From Polytrichum commune (Eukaryota; Streptophyta; Polytrichopsida; Polytrichales; Polytrichaceae), in contig OX485807.1 in the NCBI GenBank assembly GCA_950295325.1, positions 20,369,666 to 20,433,665 on the forward strand: 64,000 nucleotides of DNA. The letters are read 5' to 3'. How positions within the stretch are numbered: the stretch's first letter is position 1; the number at the start of each line of letters is the position of its first letter. Under the pieces are notes generated by a model. The model searched no databases. It saw nothing but the letters and a program-made list of their open reading frames with translations, and was not told where the DNA came from. The position numbers and the translations under genes are program-made. Of this stretch, positions 25,701-36,736 are shown piece after piece.

Positions 25701-26684
25701 TACCTCCAAAAAGATTGGTGGCATTCAATGCAAGAAACACCAGACAAAGGCCCCATCCGCCACCTTGGCAAATACATCATCAAACACGATAAAAAACACA
25801 ACCTAGCCATTCTAGCAACCCAAACACATCAATTACATAAATGGCTTGATAACAAAGATATCGACAAGACATTATCAAATGACTTTTGGACCAACCCGGC
25901 TATCTCAGACAAGCAAAAAACGTGCTTAGTAAAATTCCGAACTGGACAATACATGGGACAAGCTAGAAAACAACTCTTTTTTGGTAGAATTGCATACCCA
26001 TCCCATACATGTAACATTTGCAACTCATTAGAAGCGGATACATGGCTACATATCCTCCTTAAATGCAAACAACAACACATCCACGCACTAATTACAAAAA
26101 GACATAACAAAGCGGTATGGGAAATATGCAAACTTCTTGTCTCAAATAAAATAACAAGACACTACATACTCATGAACGCAGGTACATATAATGAACTACC
26201 CCAAGACAACACAGTACCAACATGGTTACTACCCTGCACATGTGGTACCCAAAGATGTCATTGTAATGCTAGACTCAAACCCGACATTCTATGCATTATA
26301 GGGCACCCTTACGATTCCCCACCACCAGAAGCACCCACACCAGAAATTACAGTTCAATTTATAGAATTCACATACTGTAATGACAGATTCTCCACTGAAA
26401 CCATAAATCAAAAAGTCACAAAATATCAACCACTCATAAATAATATCATCGCAAAGGGTTGGAACGTAGCCCCACTTATTGTATTAGCATCTGGTGCCCG
26501 AGCCACAACTCACGTCCCCTCAATGAACGAACTTGAAACAAAGCTTAAACTCCCCACATCACAAATTAGGAACACATTCAAACAACTTAACATAATTGCC
26601 ATACAATATGCACACTCAATATTAATCCACAAAAGACGAATAGAAAATAGACAACCCATCACAAACCTACAAAATCATAACTAA

Positions 26685-27186
26685 AATTAGAGAGGGGTAG
26701 TGGTCAGACCACTAGTTATTAAGTTACCACCTATAGCTCAGAAAGGCGGGGAGTAGCCGGCTGGTTGGTATAACTTTCCTGCCTATGATTAACTCACTTG
26801 CAGCACCAAGTCAAAGTGTATTGCACTAACACGCTCAGACGAATTCAACGCGAATCGAACCCGGACCGTATTAATACAACACGCACGTCCTTATCCAACC
26901 AACCTTGGAACCATGACTTGGTGACCAACAACACAATCAACCATCATTTATACTCAAACAAATACGCACGCTTCCCGTCTCCAATGAAGTAGAAAAACCC
27001 ACACAATTCTAAATTAAAACCCATGCACCCTACACACCACCCTCCCCCCCCCCCCCCCGGTTCAACCGGTCAAAACATCGGTTACTAACATAGTGTCTAC
27101 TCCCTGCAAAGGGTGAAGTAGTATTACACCCAACGCCGCTACCCTGGGGTACGGCCACGGTTGTCCTACGAACAGACACTTTATTC
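26685..27186 (+). other. LINE 3' UTR
   Basis: About 500 bp of non-coding sequence between the ORF2 stop and the terminal hairpin. It includes a C-run near 27043-27058 and a tRNA-like B-box sequence on the minus strand near 26850 (GGTTCGATTC). The last 100 bp are shared with the antisense fragment at 9.55-9.87 kb. Confidence 0.6.
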
Positions 27187-27226
27187 ACTCCGGTCCCTGG
27201 TAGGGACCGGAGTTCTTCTTCTTCTT
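27187..27226 (+). other. LINE terminal hairpin and TTC microsatellite tail
   Basis: ACTCCGGTCCCT, loop GGT, then the exact reverse complement of the 12-base arm (27187-27213), immediately followed by about four TTC units. A 3' stem-loop followed by a simple repeat is how LINEs with stringent 3' recognition end; it replaces a poly(A) tail. The related antisense copy at 9.55 kb keeps the hairpin but has a different tail. Confidence 0.8.
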
Positions 27227-27289
27227 AATGTTTGTGGAGTGTAGGACTAGCAGTAGGGTTTAGGGCAGATATGGTTCATCATTTTTGGG

Positions 27290-28702
27290 CCCATAAAGTT
27301 TCATAACCAATTAAAAGAAATCCATAATTATTGAGCTGATGTGGGAGGTCAAATTTATGAATTTTGTGGAATTGTTTTCAACAAACAATGAAACTTTTCA
27401 GGCAAGGGAGATCATTTATCCTTTTGAAAGGGGCATCTCGGATCCGAGATGCCACATTAAAAATAAAAAAACATCTACCTCCCATTAAATTTGATAAACA
27501 ATTCGATTTTTTTTCAAAAATATCCAAAAAAATTCCAAAAATATCTCACAATCCAAAAATATTGATATATTATATGAACACAAATTGTGGAAGTTTTTGG
27601 AAGCTTTTAGAAGTGTTTGGAATTTTTGAGCATTAGTTATGAAACTTTCTGGGAAGAGGGGATCAATATATTTTTTAAAGCGGCATCTCAAATCCGTGAT
27701 GCCACTTTCAAAATGATAATCGATCCCCCTTGCCCATAAGGTTTCATAAACAATTAAATGAAATCCATAATTATTGAGTTGATGTGGGAGGACAAATTTT
27801 TGAATTTTGTGGAATTGTTTCGAACAAACTACGAAACTTTCCAGGCAAGGGACATCATTTGTCCTTTTGCAAGGGGCATGTCAGATCCGAGATGCCACAT
27901 TAAAAAAAAAACATCTACCCCCCATCAAATTTCAAAAACATCCAAAAAAATTCCAAAAAATTCACACAATCTTAAAATATTGATATTTTGTATGAACACA
28001 ATTTTTGGAAATTTTTGGAATGTTTTAGAAGTTTTTGGAATTTTCGGGCATTAGTTATGAAACTTTCTGGAAAGGGGGGATCAACATATTTCTTAAAGTG
28101 GCATCTCGGATCTGAGATGCCATTTTTAGAATGATAATGAATCCCCCTTGCCCATAAAGTTTCATAACCAATTAAAAGAAATCTATAATTATTGAGCTGA
28201 TGTGGGAGGTCAAATTTATGAATTTTGAGGAATTGTTTTGAACAAACTACGAAACTTTCCGGGCAAGGGAGATCATTTGTCCTTTTGAAAGGGGCATCTC
28301 GGATCCGAGATGCCACATTAAAATAAATAAAAACATCTACCCCGCATAATTTTTTACAGATAATTCGAACAAATTTCAAAAAAATCCAAAAAAAATCCAA
28401 AAAAATCACACAATCCAAAAATGTTGATATATTATATGAACACAAAATGTGGATTTTTTTGGAATTTTTGGGCATTAGTTATGAAACTTTATAGGAAGAG
28501 GGGATCAATATATTTTTTAAAGTGGCATCTCGGTTCCGTGATGCCACTTTCAAAATGATAATCAATCCCCCTTGCCCATAAGGTTTCATAACCAATTAAA
28601 TGAAATCCATAATTATTGAGCTGATATGGGAGGACTAATTTATGAATTTTGTGGAATTTTTTTGAACAAACTATGAAACTTTCCGGGCAAGGGAGATCAT
28701 TT
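27290..28702. repeat. Tandem array, about 3.3 units of 418-443 bp with palindromes
   Basis: Units begin near 27290, 27733 and 28153, with a partial fourth near 28572. Each complete unit has a palindrome A built from GGCATCTCGGA and its reverse complement (27432-27453, 27875-27896 diverged, 28293-28314) and a second related palindrome B (27682-27703, 28100-28121, 28524-28545). The spacing of palindrome A is 443 then 418 bp. The remainder is AT-rich with recurring runs such as TTCCAAAAA. Short open frames inside are incidental. The fourth unit is cut by the insertion at 28708 and resumes at 32518. Confidence 0.8.
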
Positions 28703-28707
28703 ATGCT

Positions 28708-30389
28708 TGTCGTAGCACGGTGGTGATGTATTCATTAAATTAACCTGATAAACACGTAAAACGTCACAGCCGCGCCAAGTTCGTTCTCACGAAAAACCTG
28801 CGGTCGTTCACAACATAGAGGGAGGAAATCTTTCACCAACACACACACAAGAAACACCAGAAACTAAGATAACACAGATCGGATTAAGAAATCCAGGATA
28901 TTACGGAAATTATAGCACGGAAATTTCCGCCTTCTTGGTAGTGGACCGAGGTAGGGAACACAACACAAAGTATGGACAAGCTCCCACCCTAGAGTAGTAA
29001 CAATAATAGACTCAGTGTCCTGAATCCATAGTATAACAACTATATACACTCCATTCTAAGATTCTTTATTACGGGTCATGACTTCCGGGATAAGGTTTCT
29101 GTGATAGAGGTAGCGGATCTGACCTGTATTTCCACTATCCGCTAGATTTTTTACCGTATCCCAAGGACAATAATTCTAGTGTTTTAGGCTAGAATGCTCA
29201 GAGAGACTTGGTAGTTGCTCATCAAAATCTCGCCCTTTGGGTTGGTTTCTCCGGGTTGTCTCCCTATCTCCACTTCCTCCTCCTAACTACTACTCCCTTA
29301 GACTGGTGTTATGATGGGGGCAACCCTCCCTCGGGAAGGTGTCCCACTCATGTATCCAACACGTGCCACCCCCTTTGACGGGGGAAAGGTGGAGGAAGTT
29401 TTGGGTCTATAAAACCAGCCTGATCCGCTTTCCGTGATGACACAGTTTCCACTATACCACACGCGGAAACCGAATCCTCCCTCGAGAAAGGTGGAAACCC
29501 AACATCTGCGTTCCTATCCTCACAATGGGTAGCTTGTGATGTTCCACCGGTCACACATGATAGGAACCAGGGTATGCTGTTTTCCGTGACGGCGGGGCTA
29601 ACATAGGGATGGGGCTACCACGCCTACCATCCACGGTGGAAACCAAGCGCCAGTCGCGGCAGGTGCATGAGTGTTCTAGATCAGTTCGATACTGCTGATC
29701 GGTATGATCCACCTCCAGGTCACGGCAAACGAAAGGCGTAAACCAGAACTCTTCCCCTACTATTGGACAGGTCTATCCACTGCTGCTCATTGTCGGTCCC
29801 TAGTTGGACGAAGTAAGTGGAGAAGAATCTACCATGTGCGCGAAACTCCCCTTGCCCAACAACCCCACGGTGGGGTTCTTTCCCCTTGCTCGTCCAATTC
29901 TTTCCGCCTTTCCGTGCTTAAGATTCTTCCGCCCATCACATGCTCACATAGGGGCGTTTTAACCACACGCACCTCGGGGTATTACTGGCCCCGTGTCCTA
30001 TCACGGAATACTAACCTAACTAACCTACACAGTGCTAGGGAATGGCGGAAAACTTGGAAACCTCAAATACGGAAAGGAGGGACCACTTGCATTACACATG
30101 GACTTAAGACTCAATTCAAACCGAAGGTGGAGTAAAGCATAAGTCTGAATTGAACAAAAGAACACTTGCATTGCAAAATGATGAGGAAAACACCGAAGTG
30201 CTCCCTCTTAAACCAAACTAACACCCACATGTCATGGTTTCCATGCTGAAAATCGCGGGCCACGTGGCAGTCCTGACAATCCACCTCATTGAGAGGTCAG
30301 AACCTAAACAAAAAAAATGACAAAACACACAACTCGGGGCCAACTAACTACTTGCCCAAAACAACCCAAAATGAAATTCTAACTAAAAT
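28708..30389. other. Non-coding left arm of the 3.8-kb insertion
   Basis: About 1.7 kb with repeated GGTGGAAACC / GGAAAGGTGG-like motifs and no supported gene. It is downstream of the element-borne protein in that protein's sense. No PBS matching a common plant tRNA was seen. Confidence 0.3.
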
Positions 30390-32250
30390 CTACTTCCTAT
30401 TCTTCCGCTTCTTCAGCTTGGCTTCCTTCTTATTATGCTTCCGCTCCTCACGGCAGTCCACTCTGTCCATTGCCAAAGATGGAGCACGTGGTGGTGGCAC
30501 TGACACCTCCTGTCCATCGGGCCCGGGAATCACACCCACATGGTCCACCGTCTCCGTAACATCCGGCGCCAGTGGTGCGGACAGTTGGCTGTCCGGCGGA
30601 AATTCCGGAGCAAATAGTGCAAGCGGCGGCGGATCCCGGGCAACCATCTGGAAGGCCATAGTAGGGCTCGGTGGTGTTACCTCGGCCACGTGGCAACCAT
30701 CTAAGGTTTCCTTTCCAACGGTGGAGGAAACCGGGTTGGCATTGAGAACCACCACCTTAGTGGCGGAAACCGGCGGTGCCGTGAGCGCCGTGATGTCTTC
30801 CACTTGGTCCACCTCTTCCCCATATTGGTTTCCACCTCCTACCGCGGCACCCTGAATTTCTACCACATCATGAGGGGTCAAGTCGGAGTAGCTCAATGAG
30901 GTCTCCTCTTCTTCCGATGACTCTACCGTGGTGGGAAACAACTTCATGCAGCTAGCAATGAGGGCCTTCATTGCTTTCAAAGCTGCGTTCATCTTACTTC
31001 CTTGATCCATGATGAAGGTAACCATCTTCGACCCGGAAACATGACTTGCATTCTTCAATTCCGTGTCGAACATCTTGGCCTTCCACCACACATTCCCCGG
31101 GATATACACCATGTCACTCACATTTTGCACTGTGAGGGTGGTATCCTTCACCTGCTTCAGGAGCGTCTCTCGCTCCGTCTTCAATTTCCGCATTTGCTCC
31201 GTCGTCGTCCGATTTTCCACAGTAAGGTGGTTCACCTTACGCTCCATCTCCCACAACCGGCGCGGATCTTGGATGGCCTCTTGTATTGCGGCAACCAAAT
31301 TCTCCCGCGGAGGGTTGTCCACAAGTTCCCCCACCTGTTGCATTTGCAGCTCATACTCCGCAATCCGGGACCGAACTCCCTCTAGGTCGCGGATAATGGA
31401 ATCCACCGGATTGTCCTCTAAGGTGAAGGTGGAGGTTCCACCTCCTCCGGGTTTGGTGGCGGACCTGGTCCGCGTCGCAAGATTCCCCAACATCAGTTTC
31501 ATCTTCTTAGACACGGGCCGCTCTTCGTTGCTGAAGTCCGCCACATCTTCCTCCTTCGAATACTCTTGGCCCATTTCTGGCTCCGAGTCGGTGGTCTGGA
31601 GCTCCCGCATGATCTGATGCCCTGTCCATTGGGTTTCCTCTTTGTCCGTAAGCAAGTTTTCGTGCGTCTAAGGTGGAAGAGGAAATGACCAATGTAGGAT
31701 GATTGTCCGCGCTTAGTGTTGGTTGCCAACCAGTGCACCAACTCCCCAATGATACTTCCCCCAATTCACCACCTTCTTTTCGGAGTATGCAAGAAGCAAT
31801 GTGGTGGCTAAAGTGAGAATGATGTTGTAGGGCTTCTCCGGGCTCAAAATGGGTACCAAGAAAACTAACGTTCTCCTTTCTCTCTTGTCTTTGCAAATTT
31901 TTCACAAAGTAGCCATATTTGGGGTCCAATTTCTGAGAGAACTTATCCCTGGTGCAATCCTCTTTCTTACCTTCCCCTCCTTGCTTGAATCCGTAAACCC
32001 TACTCTACAATTCCGCATTCCACCTATCCGGTCGGCCCCGGATGGTGGAAGCGTAAATCTGGTCCACCTCCCCAGTGACCAATTCCCTCACCATCTCCTC
32101 ACATCGCACTCTCCAAGACTTTTCTAATAGCCCGAGGTAGCCCATGCGTCTTAGGTCTGTCTCCAGCTCATTACTCTCCTCTCTGCTCGTGGAGGTAAAG
32201 ACATGTACCTTACGGAGGGCTATCGGCTTGTCCGATATCCTCCTCCGGGA
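30390..32250 (-). pseudogene. Unrecognised element-borne protein with coiled coil
   Basis: Coding-like sequence runs on the minus strand from about 32250 to a stop at 30390. The upstream part reads LETDLRRMGYLGLLEKSWRV, REGRP-type and DPKYGYFVKN stretches and is broken by in-frame TAG and TAA codons (for example near 32005). A frame change near 31670 leads into an uninterrupted 400-residue segment. That segment has an acidic N-terminus, a probable coiled coil (EMERKVNHLTVENRTTTEQM, then KLKTERETLLKQV), a Pro/Val-rich acidic stretch and a strongly basic end (KKEAKLKKRKNRK). I do not recognise the family. A gag-like or other element-specific RNA/DNA-binding role is possible because it lies wholly inside the 3.8-kb insertion, but this is speculative. 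Confidence 0.4.
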
Positions 32251-32517
32251 TTAGGTCGCCATGGCGGTTGCGGCCCGCGGTCGCATGTGCGGTCCACTCT
32301 GTTCTAAGGTTTCCGCCGAAATGGAATTCCTACTACAATCTTAATTTGATAATTTTAACTACTTTAAGGATTGTTATTTTTCTTCTCGCTTTGAAAAAAA
32401 ACTCACCTAAGAATCTACCCTCAATTACTCTAGTTATCTTGTTTTCCGTTGTCCTATCTATTCTTTGAACCTAAAAACATGGTTAATTAAGAATTTGGGA
32501 AACTGTGGGCCACGACA

Positions 32518-32790
32518 ATGCTTTTGAAAGGGGCATCTCGGATTCGAGATGCCACATGAGAAAAATAAAACATCTACCTCCCATAAAATTTTACAAACAA
32601 GTCGAAGAAATTTCAAAAACATCCAAAAAAATTCCAAAAAAATCACACAATCCAAAACTATTGATATATTTTATGAACACAAAATTTTGGAAAATTTTGG
32701 AATTTTTTAGAATTTTTTGGAATCTTCGGGCATTAGTTAGGAAACTTTCTGGGAATGGGGGATCCGAGATGAAACTTAGAAATTAAACAT
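32518..32790. repeat. Remainder of the palindromic tandem array
   Basis: Sequence resumes at ATGCTTTTGAAAGGGGCATC and includes palindrome A with one mismatch (32532-32553), then the AT-rich TCCAAAAA segment seen in the other units. It is the right-hand part of the unit split by the 3.8-kb insertion. Confidence 0.75.
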
Positions 32791-33000
32791 CCATCCCCTT
32801 GATATAAATGTTTACAGAGAATTCAAGTGAATTTAGAGAAAATTTCAAATATTCAATAATCTATTACAATAACTTGACACAAAATCTCAAAAAATGGACA
32901 TCGACATTCATACACATCCACATTTGAAACTTCCAAAATATGCATACACATGCTCAAGGTTGTATGAATGTGAGTGTGTGTGTGTGAGAGATTTATTGTT

Positions 33001-33115
33001 GAATCTTATTTCTATGACACATGCGCACTCATGTACACACATACGCACATATACGCACTCATGTACACACATACGCACACATACGCATTCATGTACACAC
33101 ATACGCACATAATCT
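33001..33115. repeat. Minisatellite of CATGTACACACATACGCA units
   Basis: Three to four tandem units of about 30 bp with core CTCATGTACACACATACGCA. Open frames on both strands here are by-products of the repeat. Confidence 0.85.
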
Positions 33116-34434
33116 TTCCAACACACATAAACATAACTTGGTCACTAGATTTGGTAGATGCATTGGGTCGCTCACTCCAAGTTTTTTGTTTTTAGCTCCT
33201 CTTCCATCGCTCCTCTCCTCTTCGGATTGAGTCTGCGATTCGGGGTTTTGGGTCTGTGCTTCAAGCTCCTGGCTTGTTGCCTTTACTATTTGTTCCTTGG
33301 TTCTCCTTCTTCTCCTACCTCCCTTCCTTCGTCCTCTTCCTCGCACCATCGCGCCTAGCCTTTGTTATTCTCCTTCCGCCCAATGTCTAGGGCTCGCAAT
33401 TCATTGTTCGCATGGCTTGTGATTGCTGGCTCGTAGTTTGCATCTGGATGTTGCAACCTACGGAGGTTCCCTCTCCTCCCTCCAACATTTGTCCTTCGAA
33501 CTCACTCCTGGTTAGGGTTTAGATGGGCGTTAGAGTGTAGGGTCAATTAGATGGATTGGTTGTGCTAGCTAGGGTCAATTATAAGGTTTTTCTATGCAAG
33601 TGTGCGTAGATCATTCTTAATGATTTCTTAATGAAATTATCTACTTTCAACAAACTAATGCGCTTGTTCAACCATCTGGCTGACTATTGTTCTCATCGAA
33701 TTGCAACTCCAATAGCATTTGCGTTATGTCAAATATGTGTTATTTTCTATAAGATACTCAAAAGATAATAAATATAAGGGCAATACTTACACAACAAATT
33801 TCGTCTTCATCTTCATCTTCTTCGTTTTCATGCGGGGAGTTGTTATCATCTTCTTCATGCATTTTGATGTGCTCATTTTCTTCTTCTTCATCATCATCGT
33901 GGACTTTAATCTTATCCGCAGTATTGTTGAATACATTCACATCAACCTCTTCTCTTGCATCTTTATTTTCTTCATCCAAATCATTCAAATTTATATTTTT
34001 TTTGTGTTTCTGCTAAATCATCTATATATTTCTGCACTACAATGTTAGATTTTTTCCTCATACTGCTTGCTCATTCTCAAATTTTCTTTGATGTAAAGTA
34101 GATTTTTTTCGTCTTTTCTTTCTTCCACTCAATTGTGTACTAGTTTCATGTTGATCTACCTCTTGCATCTGTGATAGTAAATTCTAAACGCTATGCAACT
34201 CACTCCCTATAACACTCACATGAAGTTTGATGCATACTCCTATTTATATATATTAAATCTTATCAACGCGTAGTTCTATTACATTGATTAAAATATTTAT
34301 TTTGAAATATACTGACACCGTATATTTTCCTTGTCATTTATTATTTGAATGTGGTCACCTTTATAATTATTAGATATTAGGGTTTCTTCATTTTCTTATT
34401 GTTCTAATTTAGGATTTGTTGCGAAGGCCCAAAA
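33116..34434. other. Intergenic, one possible acidic exon on the minus strand
   Basis: A minus-strand frame from about 33988 to 33800 encodes a very acidic Asp/Glu/His/Asn stretch and ends at a GTAAGT donor-like site. It is compatible with an exon or with a low-complexity TTC/TCA-rich repeat. Nothing else was recognised. Confidence 0.25.
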
Positions 34435-36631
34435 TTGCCAATACAAATAGTCTTTTATTTGCACATTTCAAGAGCTCTCATTCTCCAATACCCTTACTTC
34501 AAAATGACTACCATTAAAGCATTTGGCTCATTTTTGCCCTTCCATTTGCCTCTTGAGGATGATTATCATGTGAAAGTCTCAAAAAATTTGCTTAGTTTTA
34601 GGTTCAATCTCCGGATAGGATCCATATATGTGGAGCAAGAGATGTATTTCACGAACGGCGATATCTTAGAGACAATTTTAATTTTGAAGAACATGTGTCA
34701 AGATGGTTATGTTTGGATTTTGGGTCCAGGATCATTTAGGGCTTACTGATTATCAGATGCAAACGTCCACTGTTTTGTTGACAAATGAGTTTGATGCATC
34801 TATTGTCAATGTGCCTAGTATAACTACTGTCAAGATAGAACCAAGTGACGATGATATTCTTGTGTTGTTGGATTCAGATGAAGAGGTTTGTCATGTTGTC
34901 GATCTTTTTGATACATCATATTTTTCTTATAAGACTAAGCCTTCCAATCCGGTTTTGGTCTATGTGAATGTTGATAAAACCCCTTACAATTTGTCGTACA
35001 TGAAATTGGCTCATCATAGTACTTCGTCTCAACGTCCACCTCTTCATCATTCTTCATCTTCTTCAGGTTTTAATATTGTCGATGCATTAAAAATGACAAA
35101 GTCTAGGAGAAGGTTTAAATCCGATCTTACTGCAATTGATTTTGACAGTATAGATGTACGTGATGTCAAGTACTTGCCACCATATTTCGATGGTGATGTT
35201 ATCTTTATCTTGCCTCCAATAGCTGTGGATGTTTCTAGTATGTATGGGCGATCTATGGATGACATGGATATGATGTGCGACGGACATCCTTGATGCATAA
35301 CAAAAATAAAAAATATTTAAAATGATTTTGGACTTTCTTTCAGACGTTCTTCATGTGCCAGTCATTTATAGTGCACAAATACATATTGTGATTATCTGTA
35401 TCGCAATGAAGGTGTTCACAACTGCACCGAATGGATTGGATTGACTCTTATCCCATATCTTGTGGAAGATTTTGCCCCAGAAAAATCAAGATTAGAATGT
35501 AAGGTATGTCGTTCAACACCAATGTGTATTGCATTGTGTCATGCTCGCATAATATATGTTCACTCTACATCCCCAGGGATGTCAAGATCTTGTATACATC
35601 TAGGTGTTTATAAACACCCTATATCAAATGGTACATGTCGTGAGTCACTTGACATGGTTTACCAATGCATTGCCAATGAGGTTATGAAAACACCCACTGC
35701 CAAAAACTTTGCAATAGTAATGGCAACGAACAAAAAAATCCTAACAGACTACCTCCTAAAATCTCCATCAAATGGTGAAGGACATCACCTAGTAGATTCG
35801 TCATTGCAGGTCGTCATGGATAAATTCAGTATTCTTGCCTCTCCAAATTGTTGTAACTTTGTATCAGACTCAAAACGCTTTGTTCGTAGTGGAATGGGTA
35901 CGATGGATAGTATCATGGCACTCAAAGATCATTCAGGCTTGAAGTACGTCAATGATAGTAGATTCCCAGGATAATCCAAAGACAAAGTATTTGTTTTCAA
36001 AATGTCAGTAGATCTTCCGGGAAGTGGTGTGGATCTTGTGAAACGTATGCAGGTGGGAGGAGATATGGAGAATCCATGGATAATGTTTGATCACATCAAA
36101 TATTTGAAGGGCTGGACCACCCTTGCATGTCATGTGCATGATAGCAAAAATTGTAAGGTGTTGACCATTGCGTGTTGTGACATGCAATCTAAAGATGGTG
36201 TAGCTCAAACGCTCTTTTGGAAAAACTGGAACTCCGTCATGTCGGAGAATGAAGTGTCAAAAGTAATTTTCAAGGGTTTCATGGCAGATAGCGCTCAGGC
36301 TAATTGGAATGATGTCAAAAAGATTTATGGTGTAAGTGACCCAAGTTTGCCAATGGTGGGTCGTAAGCGTACTTGTCTTTTTCATTGGTCACAAAGTTTG
36401 GATAAGGTGATGCAAACTTATATCAAGACATTTTTGCAGTTTCAGCACAAACAACTATGCAAGGATTATAAAGACGCGAAAACAATTGATGAAGTTGAAA
36501 TTAAATATCATGTCATTCGTTCATGGTGGTTGTCATCTAGAGCTGCCCCAGAAGAAGGCATTCTCGGCTTGTCCGAGTGGTTGGAGTTTTGGCTCTTTCG
36601 TTATATGCAATGGGGTGGTCATATGATTATT

Positions 36632-36736
36632 GTAAGTGCTTCATTACTATGTATTTCAGATGTAATTTTACTTTCAAAAATCCATGATATATATTTACAT
36701 ATATCATCTATTATAATTTGTGTAATATTTTTGCAG
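36632..36736 (+). other. Retained intron position in MULE/SWIM gene
   Basis: The donor GTAAGT at 36632 and acceptor TTTTTGCAG ending at 36736 remove 105 bp and join GGHMII to DMTTDERAE in frame. The inverted copy 2 has AT-rich sequence at the same place, so the intron predates the duplication. Confidence 0.65.

Larger units (their letters stand above)
18458..26684 (+). pseudogene. LINE ORF2 polyprotein: 2A-like units, APE, RT, RNase H, zinc finger, RLE-like
   Basis: About 2,740 codons. N-terminal His/Thr/Asn-rich part with a hydrophobic segment (residues about 45-65), then three NPGP units (19136-19745). AP endonuclease about 20312-21050: ITWNASSL, ETKL right after an in-frame TAA, CGDFNRD, SLIDGF, SDHLPI. 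RT about 21900-23100: GPDRIPN, YIDFKNAF (22386 onward), RGTIQGDTLSP and YADD (22695-22706). A 1.7-kb linker holds a CX3CX3CX3C cluster near 23727-23767. RNase H has D 25230, E 25368, D 25443 and D 25620. A zinc finger CNIC...H...C spans 26010-26066. A C-terminal KPDIL...IEFTY...QKVTKY pattern (26277-26426) gives a PD-(D/E)xK-like core, followed by GW and a GARAT loop. Three stop or frame events lie upstream of the RT palm; 22122-26684 is uninterrupted. It would nick target DNA and prime reverse transcription in the nucleus. Confidence 0.85.
14811..27226 (+). mobile_element. Giant LINE with 2A-like repeats, two endonuclease domains and RNase H (Dualen/RandI-like)
   Basis: A plus-strand non-LTR retrotransposon of at least 12.4 kb. 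Order: ORF1 (14811-18465), overlapping ORF2 (18458-26684), 3' UTR, terminal hairpin (27187-27213) and TTC tail (to 27226). ORF2 carries, in order, 2A-like units, AP-type endonuclease, reverse transcriptase, RNase H, CCHC finger and a PD-(D/E)xK-like domain. Both endonuclease types plus RNase H in one LINE is the hallmark of the Dualen/RandI clade. The coding strand is rich in A and C and poor in G from about 15.1 to 26.7 kb, unlike the flanks. Six lesions are seen: TAG 16740-16742, frame break near 17330, TAA 20405-20407, frame breaks near 21385 and 21718, and TGA 22119-22121. The 5' end is uncertain; it could begin up to a few dozen bases before 14811. No target-site duplication was established. 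Confidence 0.85.
28708..32517. mobile_element. 3.8-kb unclassified insertion with TG...CA ends and 5-bp target duplication
   Basis: The element begins TGTCGTAGCACGG and ends CCACGACA. It interrupts the tandem array. ATGCT occurs at both junctions (28703-28707 and 32518-32522), and the uninterrupted units show the empty-site length. A 5-bp duplication with TG...CA ends is typical of LTR retrotransposons, but no direct LTR pair was found. The two ends also show weak inverted similarity (TGTCGTrGCmC, then TTAA(A)TTAACC). The interior carries one long minus-strand coding region. Superfamily unresolved; it could be a large non-autonomous retroelement derivative. Confidence 0.6.

Noticed and set aside
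26820-26900. tRNA gene on the minus strand near the LINE 3' UTR (GGTTCGATTC B box)
   Set aside because: The T-arm and acceptor stems do not pair, and there is no consistent anticodon arm; at most a tRNA-derived segment of the element.
27290-28702. CRISPR-like array
   Set aside because: Units are over 400 bp with no short spacer pattern, in a plant nuclear context.
30289-31617. Plus-strand open frames opposite the coiled-coil protein
   Set aside because: They are the complement of the longer minus-strand frame, with low-complexity Ser/Thr-rich content and no domain.
28708-32517. Standard LTR retrotransposon
   Set aside because: TG...CA ends and a 5-bp duplication fit, but no direct LTR pair, PBS or RT was seen, so it is left unclassified.
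32894-33230. Cys/His/Thr-rich open frames near 33 kb
   Set aside because: Products of the CACACATACGCA minisatellite read in several frames.
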